From: JAFNAG01 sp963721405 | GTDB lineage: Bacteria > Acidobacteriota > UBA6911 | DNA: 64,000 nt | Direction: 5' to 3' | NCBI GenBank assembly: GCA_963721405.1 | Contig: CAVRJA010000008.1 | Location: 62,001 to 126,000 of the forward strand | Shown: piece by piece, positions 27,091 through 35,811 of the stretch | Layout: each line of letters opens with the position of its first letter | Position numbering within the stretch: position 1 is the first letter of the stretch | Position numbers and translations under genes: made by a program | The notes under the pieces: model-generated | The model's database searches: none | What the model was told of the DNA's origin: nothing | The model's input: the letters and a program-made list of their open reading frames with translations, nothing else

Positions 27091-27299
27091 ACTTGGTTCT
27101 TGCCGCAAAACTCCATAGCCATCCGACCTGGGCCTGGACTTGGTCGTGGACGTGGCGCCGGCAAGAACCTATGGCCCGTTTTAAGTGACATATCCGCGAA
27201 AGGTTGCATCAAACAAGGCTGTCCACGTCCAGGTCCAGGTCCAGGTCCACGTCCGGGACCCGGAAGGATAATTATTGAGTTTGGCGACAGAAACCAGGT
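27091..27299. repeat. Imperfect inverted repeat with hexamer-like arms
   Basis: A left arm (27091-27155) and a right arm (27223-27299) are imperfect reverse complements over about 65-75 bases. The inner part of each arm consists of degenerate GGACCT/GGACGT-type hexamers (for example CAGGTCCAGGTCCAGGTCC within the right arm). About 67 bases separate the arms. The element sits just upstream of the NUDIX gene and could fold into a long hairpin. Confidence 0.8.
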
Positions 27300-27309
27300 G
27301 GACACCGAC

Positions 27310-27876
27310 ATGGGTATGCGCGAACAAGTGCGGGAATCACTGGCCCGGGTGCAGCCGAAAAGGCTGGCAGGCGGCTACGACCGGGAAGCCGCCGTCCTCA
27401 TGCCGATCTTCGAGCGTGGAGACGAGCCTCATTTCCTTCTGACGCGCCGCACCGAAGAGGTGAGCACCCACAAGGGACAGATCTCCTTCCCCGGCGGGAT
27501 GCGCCACGACGGGGAGAGCCTTCAGCAGACGGCGTTGCGGGAAACGTTCGAAGAGGTGGGCGTGGAGCCAAGCCGGATCGAAATCCTGGGACGGTTCAAC
27601 GACTACATTTCGATCACCGGCCACCTGGTCGCCCCATTCGCAGGTTATCTCGAAGGAGACTTCACGGTTGTCCCGCAGAAGGCCGAGGTGGCCGAGGTGC
27701 TTGAAGTGCCATTCCGCATCTTCTCAGATCCTGCCCGTCTTCGAACAGAGAGGATGTTCCGGTTGGGCAGATTCATGGACGTCTACTTTTATCGTTATGA
27801 GCCGCACGAAATCTGGGGACTCACCGCGCGCATGATCAAAGACTTCATCGATGTGCTCAACCGGTTCAAAAGCTGA
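27310..27876 (+). CDS. NUDIX hydrolase, CoA pyrophosphatase-like
   Basis: A 188-residue NUDIX hydrolase. The NUDIX box runs from GG at residues 62-63 to about 84 and fits GX5EX7REUXEEXGU (RETFEEVG). The upstream segment LLTRRTEEVSTHKGQISFPGG matches the CoA-pyrophosphatase signature of NudL/YeaB-type enzymes. The frame is open further upstream, but that part runs through the inverted repeat and is low in complexity, so the start is placed at 27310; 27316 is an alternative. Confidence 0.85.
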   Translation: MGMREQVRESLARVQPKRLAGGYDREAAVLMPIFERGDEPHFLLTRRTEEVSTHKGQISFPGGMRHDGESLQQTALRETFEEVGVEPSRIEILGRFNDYISITGHLVAPFAGYLEGDFTVVPQKAEVAEVLEVPFRIFSDPARLRTERMFRLGRFMDVYFYRYEPHEIWGLTARMIKDFIDVLNRFKS

Positions 27877-28144
27877 ACGTCACACCCCCTCAACTCAGAG
27901 ATTTTCAATCACTGCGGAAAGACATTCGGCAGAGTGGCGCCGCACATATCCAGTCGCAGGGCCGGTGAGCCGGCCAGTCGCAGGAACTTCAATCCGCTGC
28001 CATAGGCGCATCCTGGATTAAAAAGCTCAATCAAAAAAACTTACGAATGGCGGCGCCGGGTTCGCGCGTGCCCTGTAACCGATTTACTGTGATAGAATTG
28101 TAATCTCCCGGGAAGATTGGGTATTCCGGCATTCTTGAACGGTT

Positions 28145-30349
28145 ATGGAAGCATTACTGATCAGGTATGGCTATCTAGTTCTGCTCATGGGGGTGGCGGT
28201 GGAAGGGGAATTTTTCCTCCTTGCCGCTTCTTACCTGGCGCGCCGTGGGGTGTTCAGCCTTACTCTGGTCATTCTCGTGGCAGTCATCGCCAACTGCGGC
28301 GCCGATCAGGTCTATTATGTTCTCGCAAGGACACGGGGACGCAAATGGCTGCAGAAGCGCTTCGGTGATCACCGGCGTTATCAAAGCGTCGTAAACCTGA
28401 TGGTGCGGCACGGCAACTGGCTGCTCCTTGGCAGTCGCTTCGCCTTCGGCTTCCGCATCATCATACCGGCGGCATGCGGAGCGCTCGACATGCCGCCTTT
28501 GCGGTTTACCATCCTCAACATTTTCGCCGGCATTATTTGGGCCGTACCGACGTCGCTTCTCGGATACTATCTCGGCACGGTCGCCGAGACGGTGATCCTC
28601 AACTTCCGGAGATACGAACTCTGGATTCTGGTTGCTTTTGTCGTCGCGGCCGCGGCCGTGCTCGTCGTGCGCCACTTGCGGCATGTGGAGTGGATCGAGG
28701 ACCTGAAGGCGGCGGACATCCACACGTTTGTCCCCTTCCTCATCGGCGCCATGGGCGCAATAAACCTGTTCGCTGCCATATTGCCCCGCGACCCGGCGAC
28801 GATGCGGGCAGTGAGAGCCTGGCTGCCGCTGGAGGTGACGCAGCGGAGTCGTCCCCTGATGCTGTTTGCGGGAATCGCCCTGCTCCAGGTTTCGCGCAAC
28901 CTGGCGCGCCGGAAAGAGCTGGCATGGTACGTGGCGGTGGTCGCCCTGGTGTTGTCGCTCTGCCTGCACATCACACGTGGTTTCGACCTGCATCATTCGT
29001 TGATTGCAGGCCTGCTGCTGGCTTATCTGGTCTACAATCGGCGTCGGTTTTACGCCCGAAGCGATCCGGTTTCGATTAAGAGAAGCGCGCTGGTGATCCC
29101 GGCGATGGCCGCGGCGGTCATCGTCTATGGCTACACGGGCTTGACGCATTACCAGCATCAGTTTACCTGGTACCCCGGAGCCACTCCTTTCAAGGAAACC
29201 ATCCGTTCCGGAATCCTGATTCTGGAGCCCAACCTCGATCCGATCACGGAAGTGGCGGCCCGGTATCTCGGATCGCTGCAGATCGCCGGCTGGCTTGCGC
29301 GATTCTATTTGCTGGCGCTTATCCTGAGGCCTGTGATCCTCCGTGATCGCACGGAGGCGCCAAATCCTGATGTCGCCGGGATTTTTTCCCGGTACGGCCG
29401 GCACTCCCTCTCCACATTTGCCGTGCAAAGCGACAAGCACCATCTGCTCGTGTCCGGGAACCGGGGCCTGGTCGCCTATGCCACCCGGGGCTCGGTAGCC
29501 TTGACGTGTGGTGATCCGCTCGCTCCCGATGAACTTTTCGAGGGCTGCGTCATCGAATATATGGAGTTTTGCCGCAGGAGCGGCTGGACGCCATGCTTTT
29601 ACGAGGCAGCCGAGGAGCGGTTGCCGATCTACCATGAACTGGGACTGCGCAGCCTCAAGATCGCGGAGGAAGCAGTGCTCGACCTGAGAGAGTTCAGCCT
29701 GTCGGGAAATAAGCGGGCAAATGTACGGGCAATGGTCAACAAGGTGGCAAAGGCCGGGATGAGCGTGCGTCGATACGACCGTAAGGGTCAGCCGGATGCG
29801 CAGACCGATGAGCAGCTGGAGGAAATCTCGCAGGAGTGGCTGGCCGAGAAACAACTGGGAGAACTGGGATTTACGATCGGCCGCTTCTCACTCGAGGCGC
29901 TTCGGGAGGTTCCCGTGTTCGTCGGCTTTGTCGGGGAGCGAATGGTGGCGTTCAGCTCCTGGCTTCCGTATCAGGGTGGAGGCGCCGTAGTCCTGGACCT
30001 GATGCGGAAACGCAGGGATGCAGTCGCCGGCACGATGGACTTCCTGCTCGCCCATTCACTGCTGCAGCTGCAGGCCTCGGGCATCACCGAGGCCAGCCTG
30101 GGGAATGCTCCCCTGGCAAATGTGGCCGGACCACGGGGACCGCTCGAAAAGGGAGTGGCGCTGCTGTTCGAAAACATGAACTCATTCTACGGGTATAAGA
30201 ATCTCTTCCAGTTCAAGAAGAAGTTTTCCCCCCGATGGGAGGGAAGGTACCTGGTTTACCCAAAGGGCGCAGACCTTCCCCAGGTGGCGGTGGCACTGGC
30301 GGGGGTCCACAGCAGCGGCGGGCTGCTGAGGCTCCTCCTGAGGAGGTGA
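28145..30349 (+). CDS. DedA-MprF-like fusion (DUF2156 aminoacyl-lipid synthase)
   Basis: A 734-residue three-part membrane protein. Residues 1-185 are a DedA/SNARE-associated domain (GVAVEGEFFLLAASYLARRG and later GSRFAFGFRIIIPAACGALDMP). Residues about 190-395 have roughly six further membrane helices. Residues about 405-720 are a DUF2156 domain as in MprF lysyl-phosphatidylglycerol synthases (YGRHSLSTFAVQSDKHH, YMEFCRRSGWTPCFYEAAEE). MprF transfers an amino acid from tRNA to phosphatidylglycerol and flips the product. Here the DedA domain may be the transport part. The amino acid is not predictable. A VirJ/AcvB-like gene follows after four bases. Confidence 0.88.
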   Translation: MEALLIRYGYLVLLMGVAVEGEFFLLAASYLARRGVFSLTLVILVAVIANCGADQVYYVLARTRGRKWLQKRFGDHRRYQSVVNLMVRHGNWLLLGSRFAFGFRIIIPAACGALDMPPLRFTILNIFAGIIWAVPTSLLGYYLGTVAETVILNFRRYELWILVAFVVAAAAVLVVRHLRHVEWIEDLKAADIHTFVPFLIGAMGAINLFAAILPRDPATMRAVRAWLPLEVTQRSRPLMLFAGIALLQVSRNLARRKELAWYVAVVALVLSLCLHITRGFDLHHSLIAGLLLAYLVYNRRRFYARSDPVSIKRSALVIPAMAAAVIVYGYTGLTHYQHQFTWYPGATPFKETIRSGILILEPNLDPITEVAARYLGSLQIAGWLARFYLLALILRPVILRDRTEAPNPDVAGIFSRYGRHSLSTFAVQSDKHHLLVSGNRGLVAYATRGSVALTCGDPLAPDELFEGCVIEYMEFCRRSGWTPCFYEAAEERLPIYHELGLRSLKIAEEAVLDLREFSLSGNKRANVRAMVNKVAKAGMSVRRYDRKGQPDAQTDEQLEEISQEWLAEKQLGELGFTIGRFSLEALREVPVFVGFVGERMVAFSSWLPYQGGGAVVLDLMRKRRDAVAGTMDFLLAHSLLQLQASGITEASLGNAPLANVAGPRGPLEKGVALLFENMNSFYGYKNLFQFKKKFSPRWEGRYLVYPKGADLPQVAVALAGVHSSGGLLRLLLRR

Positions 30350-30353
30350 CCGC

Positions 30354-31112
30354 GTGAAACGCATCTTCTGGATCGCACTTCTGCTGGCTGCCTTCGCCCC
30401 GGAGGCAGCCATCGCACAAAACGCCGCCGGTCTCGTCCTGCGCGGGAAATCGCAAACGCTCCAGTTATACGGTTCGGTAGGCGGCGGCTCGATCATCCTG
30501 ACCAGCGGTGATCTGGGTTGGGCCGGACTCGTCGTGCACGTAGCCGAGTTCCTGGCCGCCCGCGGCTACTATGTAGTCGGCTTCAACAGCAAGGCATATC
30601 TGTCCAGTTTTACGGCCAACGATTCCAGCTTGAGGCCGCAGGATGTGCCGGGCGACTTTAAGCAGATCATCGATCTGGCCCGCCAAAAAAATCCCCACAG
30701 GCCGATCCTGGTGGGAATCTCCGAGGGGGCCGGGCTCTCGGTGCTCGCGGCAACCGACCCGGGGGTCAAGTCGGCAATCCGGGGAATTCTAGGGCTCGGT
30801 CTGCCCGACCAGAATGAATTGGGTTGGAAGTGGCAGGACTTTACGATCTGGATCACGAAAAAGACGCCCAACGAGCCGAGTTTCATGGTGGAAGATATCA
30901 TCAGCAAAGTAAGTCCGGCGCCGCTTGCCGAGATTCACTCGACCCATGACGAATTCCTCCCCCTGGATAAGGCCAGGGCCATGTTCAGCCGTGCCGGCGA
31001 GCCCAAACGAATGTGGGTGATCGAATCGTCCAACCATCGGTTCAGTGACAACCGCGCCGAGTTGGACCGGCGGGTGCTCGAAGCATTGCAGTGGATCGGC
31101 CAGATGAAATAG
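30354..31112 (+). CDS. Periplasmic VirJ/AcvB-like alpha/beta hydrolase
   Basis: A 252-residue secreted hydrolase with a signal peptide (about 1-21). The nucleophile elbow is GISEGAG (Ser123). Asp199 in HSTHDEFL and His228 in SSNHRFSDN complete a plausible triad. SGDLGWAGL near residue 52 matches the VirJ domain. The related AcvB/AtvA proteins are encoded next to lpiA (mprF) in rhizobia and agrobacteria and act on lysyl-phosphatidylglycerol. The four-base gap and AGGAGG before the GTG start tie this gene to the DedA-MprF gene, so turnover of the same aminoacyl lipid is inferred. Confidence 0.82.
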   Translation: MKRIFWIALLLAAFAPEAAIAQNAAGLVLRGKSQTLQLYGSVGGGSIILTSGDLGWAGLVVHVAEFLAARGYYVVGFNSKAYLSSFTANDSSLRPQDVPGDFKQIIDLARQKNPHRPILVGISEGAGLSVLAATDPGVKSAIRGILGLGLPDQNELGWKWQDFTIWITKKTPNEPSFMVEDIISKVSPAPLAEIHSTHDEFLPLDKARAMFSRAGEPKRMWVIESSNHRFSDNRAELDRRVLEALQWIGQMK

Positions 31113-31248
31113 CATTCCCGCCGGCCGTCGATCCGCAGGATCGCGCGAGATTTCTTTGCGCTCGCCTGGAGCTTTGTGATTTGATGTTCGTGTCGGCAGG
31201 TTTTTGCGGACCGCTGAAGGCAGACCATCTCGACAAGGAGTGAAGAAA

Positions 31249-32427
31249 ATGGAAGATGCGGTGATTCTCTCCGGCGTCAGAACGCCGATCGGTGCTTTTC
31301 TCGGATCCCTGGCATCCCTCAGCGCGCCGCAACTCGGCGCACACGCGATCCGCGAATCGGTCAAGAAATCCGGCATCGCGCCGGCAGATGTGGACGAAGT
31401 AATCATGGGCTGCGTCCTGCAGGGAGGGATTGGACAGGCTCCGGCGCGGCAAGCGGCACTCTTCGGCGGACTGCCAAACAGCGTCCCCTGCATGACGGTA
31501 AACAAGGTCTGCGGTTCAGGCATGAAAGCAGTCATGCTGGCATCGCAATCGATCCGGCTCGGCGATTCCAGCATCGTGGTCGCCGGCGGCATGGAATCGA
31601 TGAGCAACGCGCCGTATGCAATGGACAAGGCGCGCGCAGGGTTTCGAATGGGTCACGGTACGATTCTGGACCTGATGATCCACGACGGCCTGTGGGATCC
31701 CTACAACAATCTGCACATGGGCAACTGTGGAGATTTGTGCGCGCGGGAGTTCCACTACTCCCGGGCAAAGGTCGACGAATATGCCGCCATGAGCTACCGC
31801 CGGGCGCTCGCCGCGCAAAAAGAAGGACGCTTCCGTGACGAGATCGTTCCCGTGTCTGTCCCGCAGCGGAAGGGTGAACCCATCCTGGTCGAGCAGGATG
31901 AGGAGCCGGGAAAAGGCAACCCGGAAAAGCTCGGCACCTTGCGGCCCGCTTTTGGCAAGGATGGCGTGACTACCGCCGGCAATGCAAGCTCAATCGACGA
32001 CGGAGCCGCCGCGCTCGTGATGTCGAGCGCCTCGGAGGCGGCGAAGCGCCGCCTGAAACCCCTCGGCCGCATCGTCAGCTATGCCACCCACGCGCAGGAT
32101 CCTCAGTGGTTCACCACGGCGCCGGCGGCAGCAGTGCAGAAGTTGCTGGCTGCGAACAATTTGAAGGTTGCGGATGTGGACCTGTTCGAGGTGAACGAAG
32201 CTTTCTCGGTCGTGGCGATGGTCACAGCCGACAAGACCGGGATCCCGCTGGATAAAATGAACGTCAACGGCGGAGCGGTCGCACTCGGTCACCCGATCGG
32301 CATGTCCGGGGCGCGCCTGGTGCTGACGGCGCTTTGCGAGTTGCGCCGCAGGGGAGGAAGGTACGCCGTCGCCACCCCCTGCATCGGTGGCGGCGAAGCC
32401 ACTGCTGTGCTCATCGAGGCGGTCTAG
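31249..32427 (+). CDS. Acetyl-CoA acetyltransferase (thiolase)
   Basis: A 392-residue biosynthetic-type thiolase that condenses two acetyl-CoA to acetoacetyl-CoA or the reverse. The active residues are in the classical positions: Cys88 in NKVCGSGMKAV, His348 in ALGHPIGMSGAR and Cys378 in PCIGGGEATA. The length matches PhaA/AtoB-type enzymes. The start at 31249 has AAGGAG at good spacing. No partner genes for butyrate, polyhydroxyalkanoate or mevalonate pathways are adjacent, so the pathway is open. Confidence 0.94.
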   Translation: MEDAVILSGVRTPIGAFLGSLASLSAPQLGAHAIRESVKKSGIAPADVDEVIMGCVLQGGIGQAPARQAALFGGLPNSVPCMTVNKVCGSGMKAVMLASQSIRLGDSSIVVAGGMESMSNAPYAMDKARAGFRMGHGTILDLMIHDGLWDPYNNLHMGNCGDLCAREFHYSRAKVDEYAAMSYRRALAAQKEGRFRDEIVPVSVPQRKGEPILVEQDEEPGKGNPEKLGTLRPAFGKDGVTTAGNASSIDDGAAALVMSSASEAAKRRLKPLGRIVSYATHAQDPQWFTTAPAAAVQKLLAANNLKVADVDLFEVNEAFSVVAMVTADKTGIPLDKMNVNGGAVALGHPIGMSGARLVLTALCELRRRGGRYAVATPCIGGGEATAVLIEAV

Positions 32428-32498
32428 ACCGATATCGAGCCGACAACGAGAATTTTGTTCGAGTTTGTCGCTGTGGCAAATTTCCAGCTGCCCCTCTG

Positions 32499-32546
32499 AT
32501 TCGAGATTCGAGATTCGAGGTTAATTTCGAATCTCGAATCTCGAAT
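32499..32546. repeat. Perfect hairpin of ATTCGAG heptamers after thiolase
   Basis: Nearly three tandem ATTCGAG units on the left are followed by an eight-base loop and their exact complement on the right, giving a perfect 20-bp stem. It lies 72 bases past the thiolase stop. It may act as a transcription barrier or be a dispersed repeat. Confidence 0.8.
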
Positions 32547-32641
32547 TTGGAATAGCAGAACACTTCACGCGATCGCTGCCCAGCGGGCGCCGGGATCAGT
32601 GCTTTCCCCTGACCAGCCAAGCGGAGATCGCATGCTCTTCA

Positions 32642-32953
32642 TCAGTGTACGTAGCTCCGGCCCGACTCGACGATGTTCCGGACATCCTTCTTCGCTCGCT
32701 GTGACCAGTCTCGCCCGCGAGCAACCCCGTCTTTCAGCTTGCCGGAAATATCGTCCACCAGATTATCGAGGGAGTTTCGAAGATCCATCCCCAGGGCCTC
32801 AGATTTGTGCAGGACCTTCTTGCCCATATGCCGAAGCTCCCGGCGTGTCCTTCTGCCGGATTGCGGCGCAAACAGGATCGCGACGCCGGCTCCGATGAGC
32901 CCTCCGACCACGAAAGTTCCGATGCTTCTTAACTTTCTGTTTTGCATCTCCAT
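32642..32953 (-). CDS. YtxH-domain small membrane protein
   Basis: A 103-residue protein with one membrane segment (GTFVVGGLIGAGVAILFAPQSG, residues about 10-31, quoted here as two overlapping parts of the family signature) followed by a charged helical tail. This is the YtxH (PF12732) pattern, in which the helix ends in LFAPxSG. The family is linked to general stress in Bacillus; no molecular function is known. AGGAGG before the ATG at 32953 fixes the start. Confidence 0.85.
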   Translation of the reverse strand: MEMQNRKLRSIGTFVVGGLIGAGVAILFAPQSGRRTRRELRHMGKKVLHKSEALGMDLRNSLDNLVDDISGKLKDGVARGRDWSQRAKKDVRNIVESGRSYVH

Positions 32954-33233
32954 CACAAGCCTCCTATGGCATATTGTTGACACTAACGTCCCAACCCACC
33001 GAGTCGCCCTGTTAGGTTTGATGATCTGGAGGGTCCGGTTGTTTCACCGGTTTTTTGCCGAGGACTGGAATTCTTTCGCGAGGCGCCCGTGATCTGTCGG
33101 GTGCAGGCGTGAACCGTGCATGTTACTATCATGAGGAACTTTTGATTTATCCGCCTGTGACAGCCTCGATTCGCCTGTTTCACGGTTCCTCGGAAAGCGG
33201 GCCGGGCGCTACAGGCGCCGACGGAGCGCGGGA

Positions 33234-35753
33234 ATGGGTCCAAGTCAGTTTTTGCCCCGACCACTGCCGGAGCCGCTGAGCGATCTGGCCGGGCTCGCGC
33301 TCGACCTTCGCTGGGGCTGGGACCACACGTCCGATCCCCTTTGGCAGGCAATCGACCCGGAAATGTGGGAAGCCTCCCCGAATCCCTGGTTGATCCTCAG
33401 GAGCGCATCGCAGGGTCGTCTCGAAGAACTGGCAGGCGACCAGAGATTCCGCGCAGAGCTGGCCGAGCAGGTGGAAGCTCGACGCACTTCTCTTGCGCAA
33501 CCCACATGGTTCAGCCGGGCAGCCGCACCGGGAGCATTGCCGGGAGCCGCCTTTTTCAGCATGGAATTCGGCCTGACGGACGCATTGCCGATCTATTCCG
33601 GTGGATTGGGGATCCTGGCGGGTGACGCTCTCAAGGCAGCCGGCGACCTGGGTGTCCCCCTTGCGGGCGTCGGACTGCTTTATCAGCAGGGGAGCTTTCG
33701 TCAATCGCTGGACGCCGACGGCAACCAGTTGGAGTCTTACGCCGCAAACGATCCCGGCACGCTTCCCATGCTGCCGCTGCGGGATGGCAGCGGCGAATGG
33801 CTGCGGATCTCCGTCGAACTGCCGGGGCGGAACCTGGTGCTGCGCGCATGGCAGGTTCAGGTGGGCCGCACGCGCCTCTACCTTCTGGACAGCAACGATC
33901 CGCAGAATTCTCCCGGCGATCGCCGCATCACCGGTGAACTCTATGGCAGGGATATCGAGAACCGGCTTCATCAGGAAATCGCTTTGGGTATCGGCGGGTG
34001 GCGGTTGCTGAAGGAACTTGAAATCGACTGCGCTGTCTGCCATCTCAACGAAGCGCACGCAGCGTTTGCAGTCCTCGAACGAGCCCGCGAGCACGTGACG
34101 GCAACGGGCGCCTCGTTCGGCGCCAGCCTGCTGTGCACGCGAGCCGGAAACCTCTTGACCACTCACACGACGGCGGCATCCGATTTCGACTGCTTCCCTT
34201 CGGAACTGATAAGCCAGCACTTCCGCGGTTATGCGGCTCAGCTCGGTCTCCCTCTTCCGGATCTGTTGGCGCTGGGGAGATCGGGCCCGGAGGACCGCAG
34301 GGAGCAGTTCAACATGACCTACCTGGCCTTGCACGGCTGCGGCCGGGTCAATGCAGCCAGCAGGCTTCACGGTGACATCAGTCGCCGCCTGTGCGAGCCA
34401 CTTTTCCCCCGCTGGCCCGTGCAGGAGATCCCGATTGGAACCGTCACAAACGGCGTACACGTTCCATCCTGGGAATCGGCCGCGGCTTCTGATCTGTGGA
34501 CGGTCGCCTGCGGAACGGACCGATGGAATGGCACTGGGGATACACTCGAACACGATCTGCTGCAATTGAGCGATGAGGCGCTGTGGGCCTCCCGCAGTCT
34601 CTCCCGCAGGGCACTGGTCGATTCGCTGTGCAGGCGCCTGGAAAGACAGGCCGCTGCGCGTGTCAAGAACTCCAGGGAACCCGGACAAGATTCATTTCGA
34701 CTCGACGCGGAGACTCTCACGATCGGCTTGGCATACCGCTTCACGCGCTATAAGCGACCGAATCTGCTCCTGCGCGACCCGGAAAGATTGACGCGCCTGC
34801 TCTCCCAACGTGACCGGCCGGTCCAACTCATTGTGGCCGGCAAAGCTCATCCCCTGGATATAGAGGGGAAACAACTGATCCGCGAGTGGGCCATGTACGT
34901 GCGGTCGGCAGGTCCGAGCGCCCGCCTGGTCTTCATCGAAGACTACGACCTGGCGCTTTCCCTGGAACTCACCCGGGGCGTGGATCTCTGGCTCAGCACG
35001 CCGCGTCACCTGTGTGATGCGAGCGGCACCGGCGGGATGAAAGTGCTGGTGAACGGCGGACTGAACCTGTCGGAACTGGATGGCTGGTGGGCGGAAGCGT
35101 ACACTCCCGAGGTCGGCTGGGCCCTTGGCGGCTGTCAATCATCTGTCGGCGGCGACCATGACGAAGCCGAGGCGGAGCAGTTGTTCGACCTGCTTGAAAA
35201 GGAGGTCGTTCCCGCGTTCTACGATCGCGCCGAAAGCGGCATCCCGGCAGGCTGGGTGGCTCGCATGCGCCAAAGCATGGCGCGGCTGACTCCGATATAT
35301 TCGGCCCATCGTATGATCCGCGAATACACCGAACGCCACTATCTCCCCTGCGCCTCCACATACAGGGAACGCTGCTCGGAAGACGGGAAACTGGGCGTGA
35401 GCCTGCACCGCTGGCAGCAGACGCTCGCAGACCACTGGCCAGGGGTTCGCTTCGGCAAGCTTGAAGTCCAAACCTCATCTCCCGGCCACATCTTCGGGGC
35501 GGAAGTGTTCCTGGGAGGCCTTCCACCCGACATGATTCGGATCGAGCTGTATGCCGACGCCGCCGGTAATCTTCCGGCCGTCAAACTGGAGATGTCGCGG
35601 GGCGGCAGGCTGGACGGTGACATCCGGGGCTACCTGTACACCGCCGTCGCCCCCGCTGACCGGCCTGCCGGGAATTACACGCCTCGAGTCCTCCCGTCGC
35701 ACCCGGAACTCAGCATCCCCCTGGAAGAGGCGCACGCGCTCTGGCAGCGCTGA
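33234..35753 (+). CDS. glgP: Alpha-glucan phosphorylase (GT35)
   Basis: An 839-residue phosphorylase of the short TIGR02094 type that releases glucose-1-phosphate from glycogen or maltodextrin. The N-terminal DUF3417 region (about 10-110) has LALDLRWGWDHTSDPLWQ. The catalytic part shows FFSMEFGL, YSGGLGILAGD, NEAHAAF, TVTNGVHVPSW, IGLAYRFTRYKRPNLL and AGKAHPLD. The PLP lysine is Lys603 in DASGTGGMKVLVNG; most relatives have EASGTSGMK, so two positions are unusual. No other glycogen gene is adjacent. Confidence 0.93.
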   Translation: MGPSQFLPRPLPEPLSDLAGLALDLRWGWDHTSDPLWQAIDPEMWEASPNPWLILRSASQGRLEELAGDQRFRAELAEQVEARRTSLAQPTWFSRAAAPGALPGAAFFSMEFGLTDALPIYSGGLGILAGDALKAAGDLGVPLAGVGLLYQQGSFRQSLDADGNQLESYAANDPGTLPMLPLRDGSGEWLRISVELPGRNLVLRAWQVQVGRTRLYLLDSNDPQNSPGDRRITGELYGRDIENRLHQEIALGIGGWRLLKELEIDCAVCHLNEAHAAFAVLERAREHVTATGASFGASLLCTRAGNLLTTHTTAASDFDCFPSELISQHFRGYAAQLGLPLPDLLALGRSGPEDRREQFNMTYLALHGCGRVNAASRLHGDISRRLCEPLFPRWPVQEIPIGTVTNGVHVPSWESAAASDLWTVACGTDRWNGTGDTLEHDLLQLSDEALWASRSLSRRALVDSLCRRLERQAAARVKNSREPGQDSFRLDAETLTIGLAYRFTRYKRPNLLLRDPERLTRLLSQRDRPVQLIVAGKAHPLDIEGKQLIREWAMYVRSAGPSARLVFIEDYDLALSLELTRGVDLWLSTPRHLCDASGTGGMKVLVNGGLNLSELDGWWAEAYTPEVGWALGGCQSSVGGDHDEAEAEQLFDLLEKEVVPAFYDRAESGIPAGWVARMRQSMARLTPIYSAHRMIREYTERHYLPCASTYRERCSEDGKLGVSLHRWQQTLADHWPGVRFGKLEVQTSSPGHIFGAEVFLGGLPPDMIRIELYADAAGNLPAVKLEMSRGGRLDGDIRGYLYTAVAPADRPAGNYTPRVLPSHPELSIPLEEAHALWQR

Positions 35754-35811
35754 AGCAGACTATCGCGCGACTCCGAACCATGAGCGATCTGATTTGCGGG
35801 AATCTGGCTCT

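Noticed and set aside
27003..27311. Open frames on both strands through the inverted repeat
   Set aside because: They exist because the repeat unit is a multiple of three and lacks stops; the products are Pro/Gly/Arg runs.
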